A DNA stretch of 24,232 nucleotides from DASQPA01 sp035644215 (GTDB taxonomy: Bacteria > Acidobacteriota > Thermoanaerobaculia > Multivoradales > UBA5704): NCBI GenBank assembly GCA_035644215.1, contig DASQPA010000187.1, positions 1-24,232 on the forward strand, given 5' to 3'. Position 1 is the stretch's first letter; the number at the start of each line of letters is the position of its first letter. The notes under the pieces were generated by a model. It was given only the letters and a program-made list of their open reading frames with translations, was not told the origin of the DNA and did no database searches. Positions 24,212 to 24,232 of this stretch are shown here, in pieces. Made by a program: the position numbers and the translations under genes.

Positions 24212-24232
24212 ATGGCCCGAATGCAGGTCTAC
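24212..24232 (+). CDS. start of a gene cut by the window edge (possibly antitoxin-like)
   Basis: Seven codons, MARMQVY, follow a -10-like TATAGT, without a clear binding site. The short start M-A-R-x-Q-V-Y resembles small ribbon-helix-helix-type antitoxins that bind a dyad in their own promoter, which would suit the dyad just upstream. Too little is present to be sure it is a gene. Confidence 0.3.

Overview
The window is high-GC chromosomal DNA with short intergenic spaces, many GTG or TTG starts and strong GGAGG-type ribosome binding sites. The gene families point to Acidobacteriota, most likely the Thermoanaerobaculia lineage. The pointers are a TIGR03436-type 'VWFA-related' secreted protein, a long ELWxxDGT-repeat protein, TPR proteins with an anti-sigma-like N-terminus, and a RiPP leader of the KLSLNRETL type. 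This placement is an inference from family content; no ribosomal gene is present to confirm it.

Layout. At the left edge (1-104, minus) lies the start of a ribosomally made peptide (lanthipeptide-type) precursor with its own promoter, cut by the window end. A gene-poor region (105-921) follows. It holds a 40-bp tandem array flanked by two inverted copies of a ~100-bp dispersed hairpin repeat, then a 63-codon orphan ORF. Region 1157-5607 holds two paralogous TPR regulator-like genes (minus), a DUF4442/nitrilase two-gene operon (plus) between them, and a small secreted protein gene. Region 5754-9312 holds an EamA transporter (plus), then an SDR oxidoreductase, a cystathionine beta-synthase/cysteine synthase-type enzyme and an S1/P1 nuclease (all minus). 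A pair of inverted G/C-rich hairpin elements lies at 9381-9597. Region 9633-15055 holds an esterase (plus), malate synthase A (minus), the VWFA protein (plus) and an SH3-domain secreted protein (minus). A repeat-rich spacer follows (15056-15521), then a UbiD-family decarboxylase (minus), the 1078-residue ELWxxDGT protein (minus) and, divergent from it, a membrane-anchored penicillin-acylase-family protein (plus). A second array of the same 40-bp repeat family lies at 23436-23640, followed by a GNAT acetyltransferase. The start of another gene lies at the right edge, behind a dyad and a -10 box.

Most coding genes are ordinary single-function housekeeping or envelope genes that do not form one pathway. 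The least explained material is non-coding: the two 40-bp arrays share an invariant 15-mer and a strict 7+13+7+13 layout, and the hairpin repeats accompany them. Also notable are a nitrilase that appears to lack its catalytic lysine, a TPR paralog that has lost its zinc ligands, and a broken second C-terminal module in the ELWxxDGT protein.
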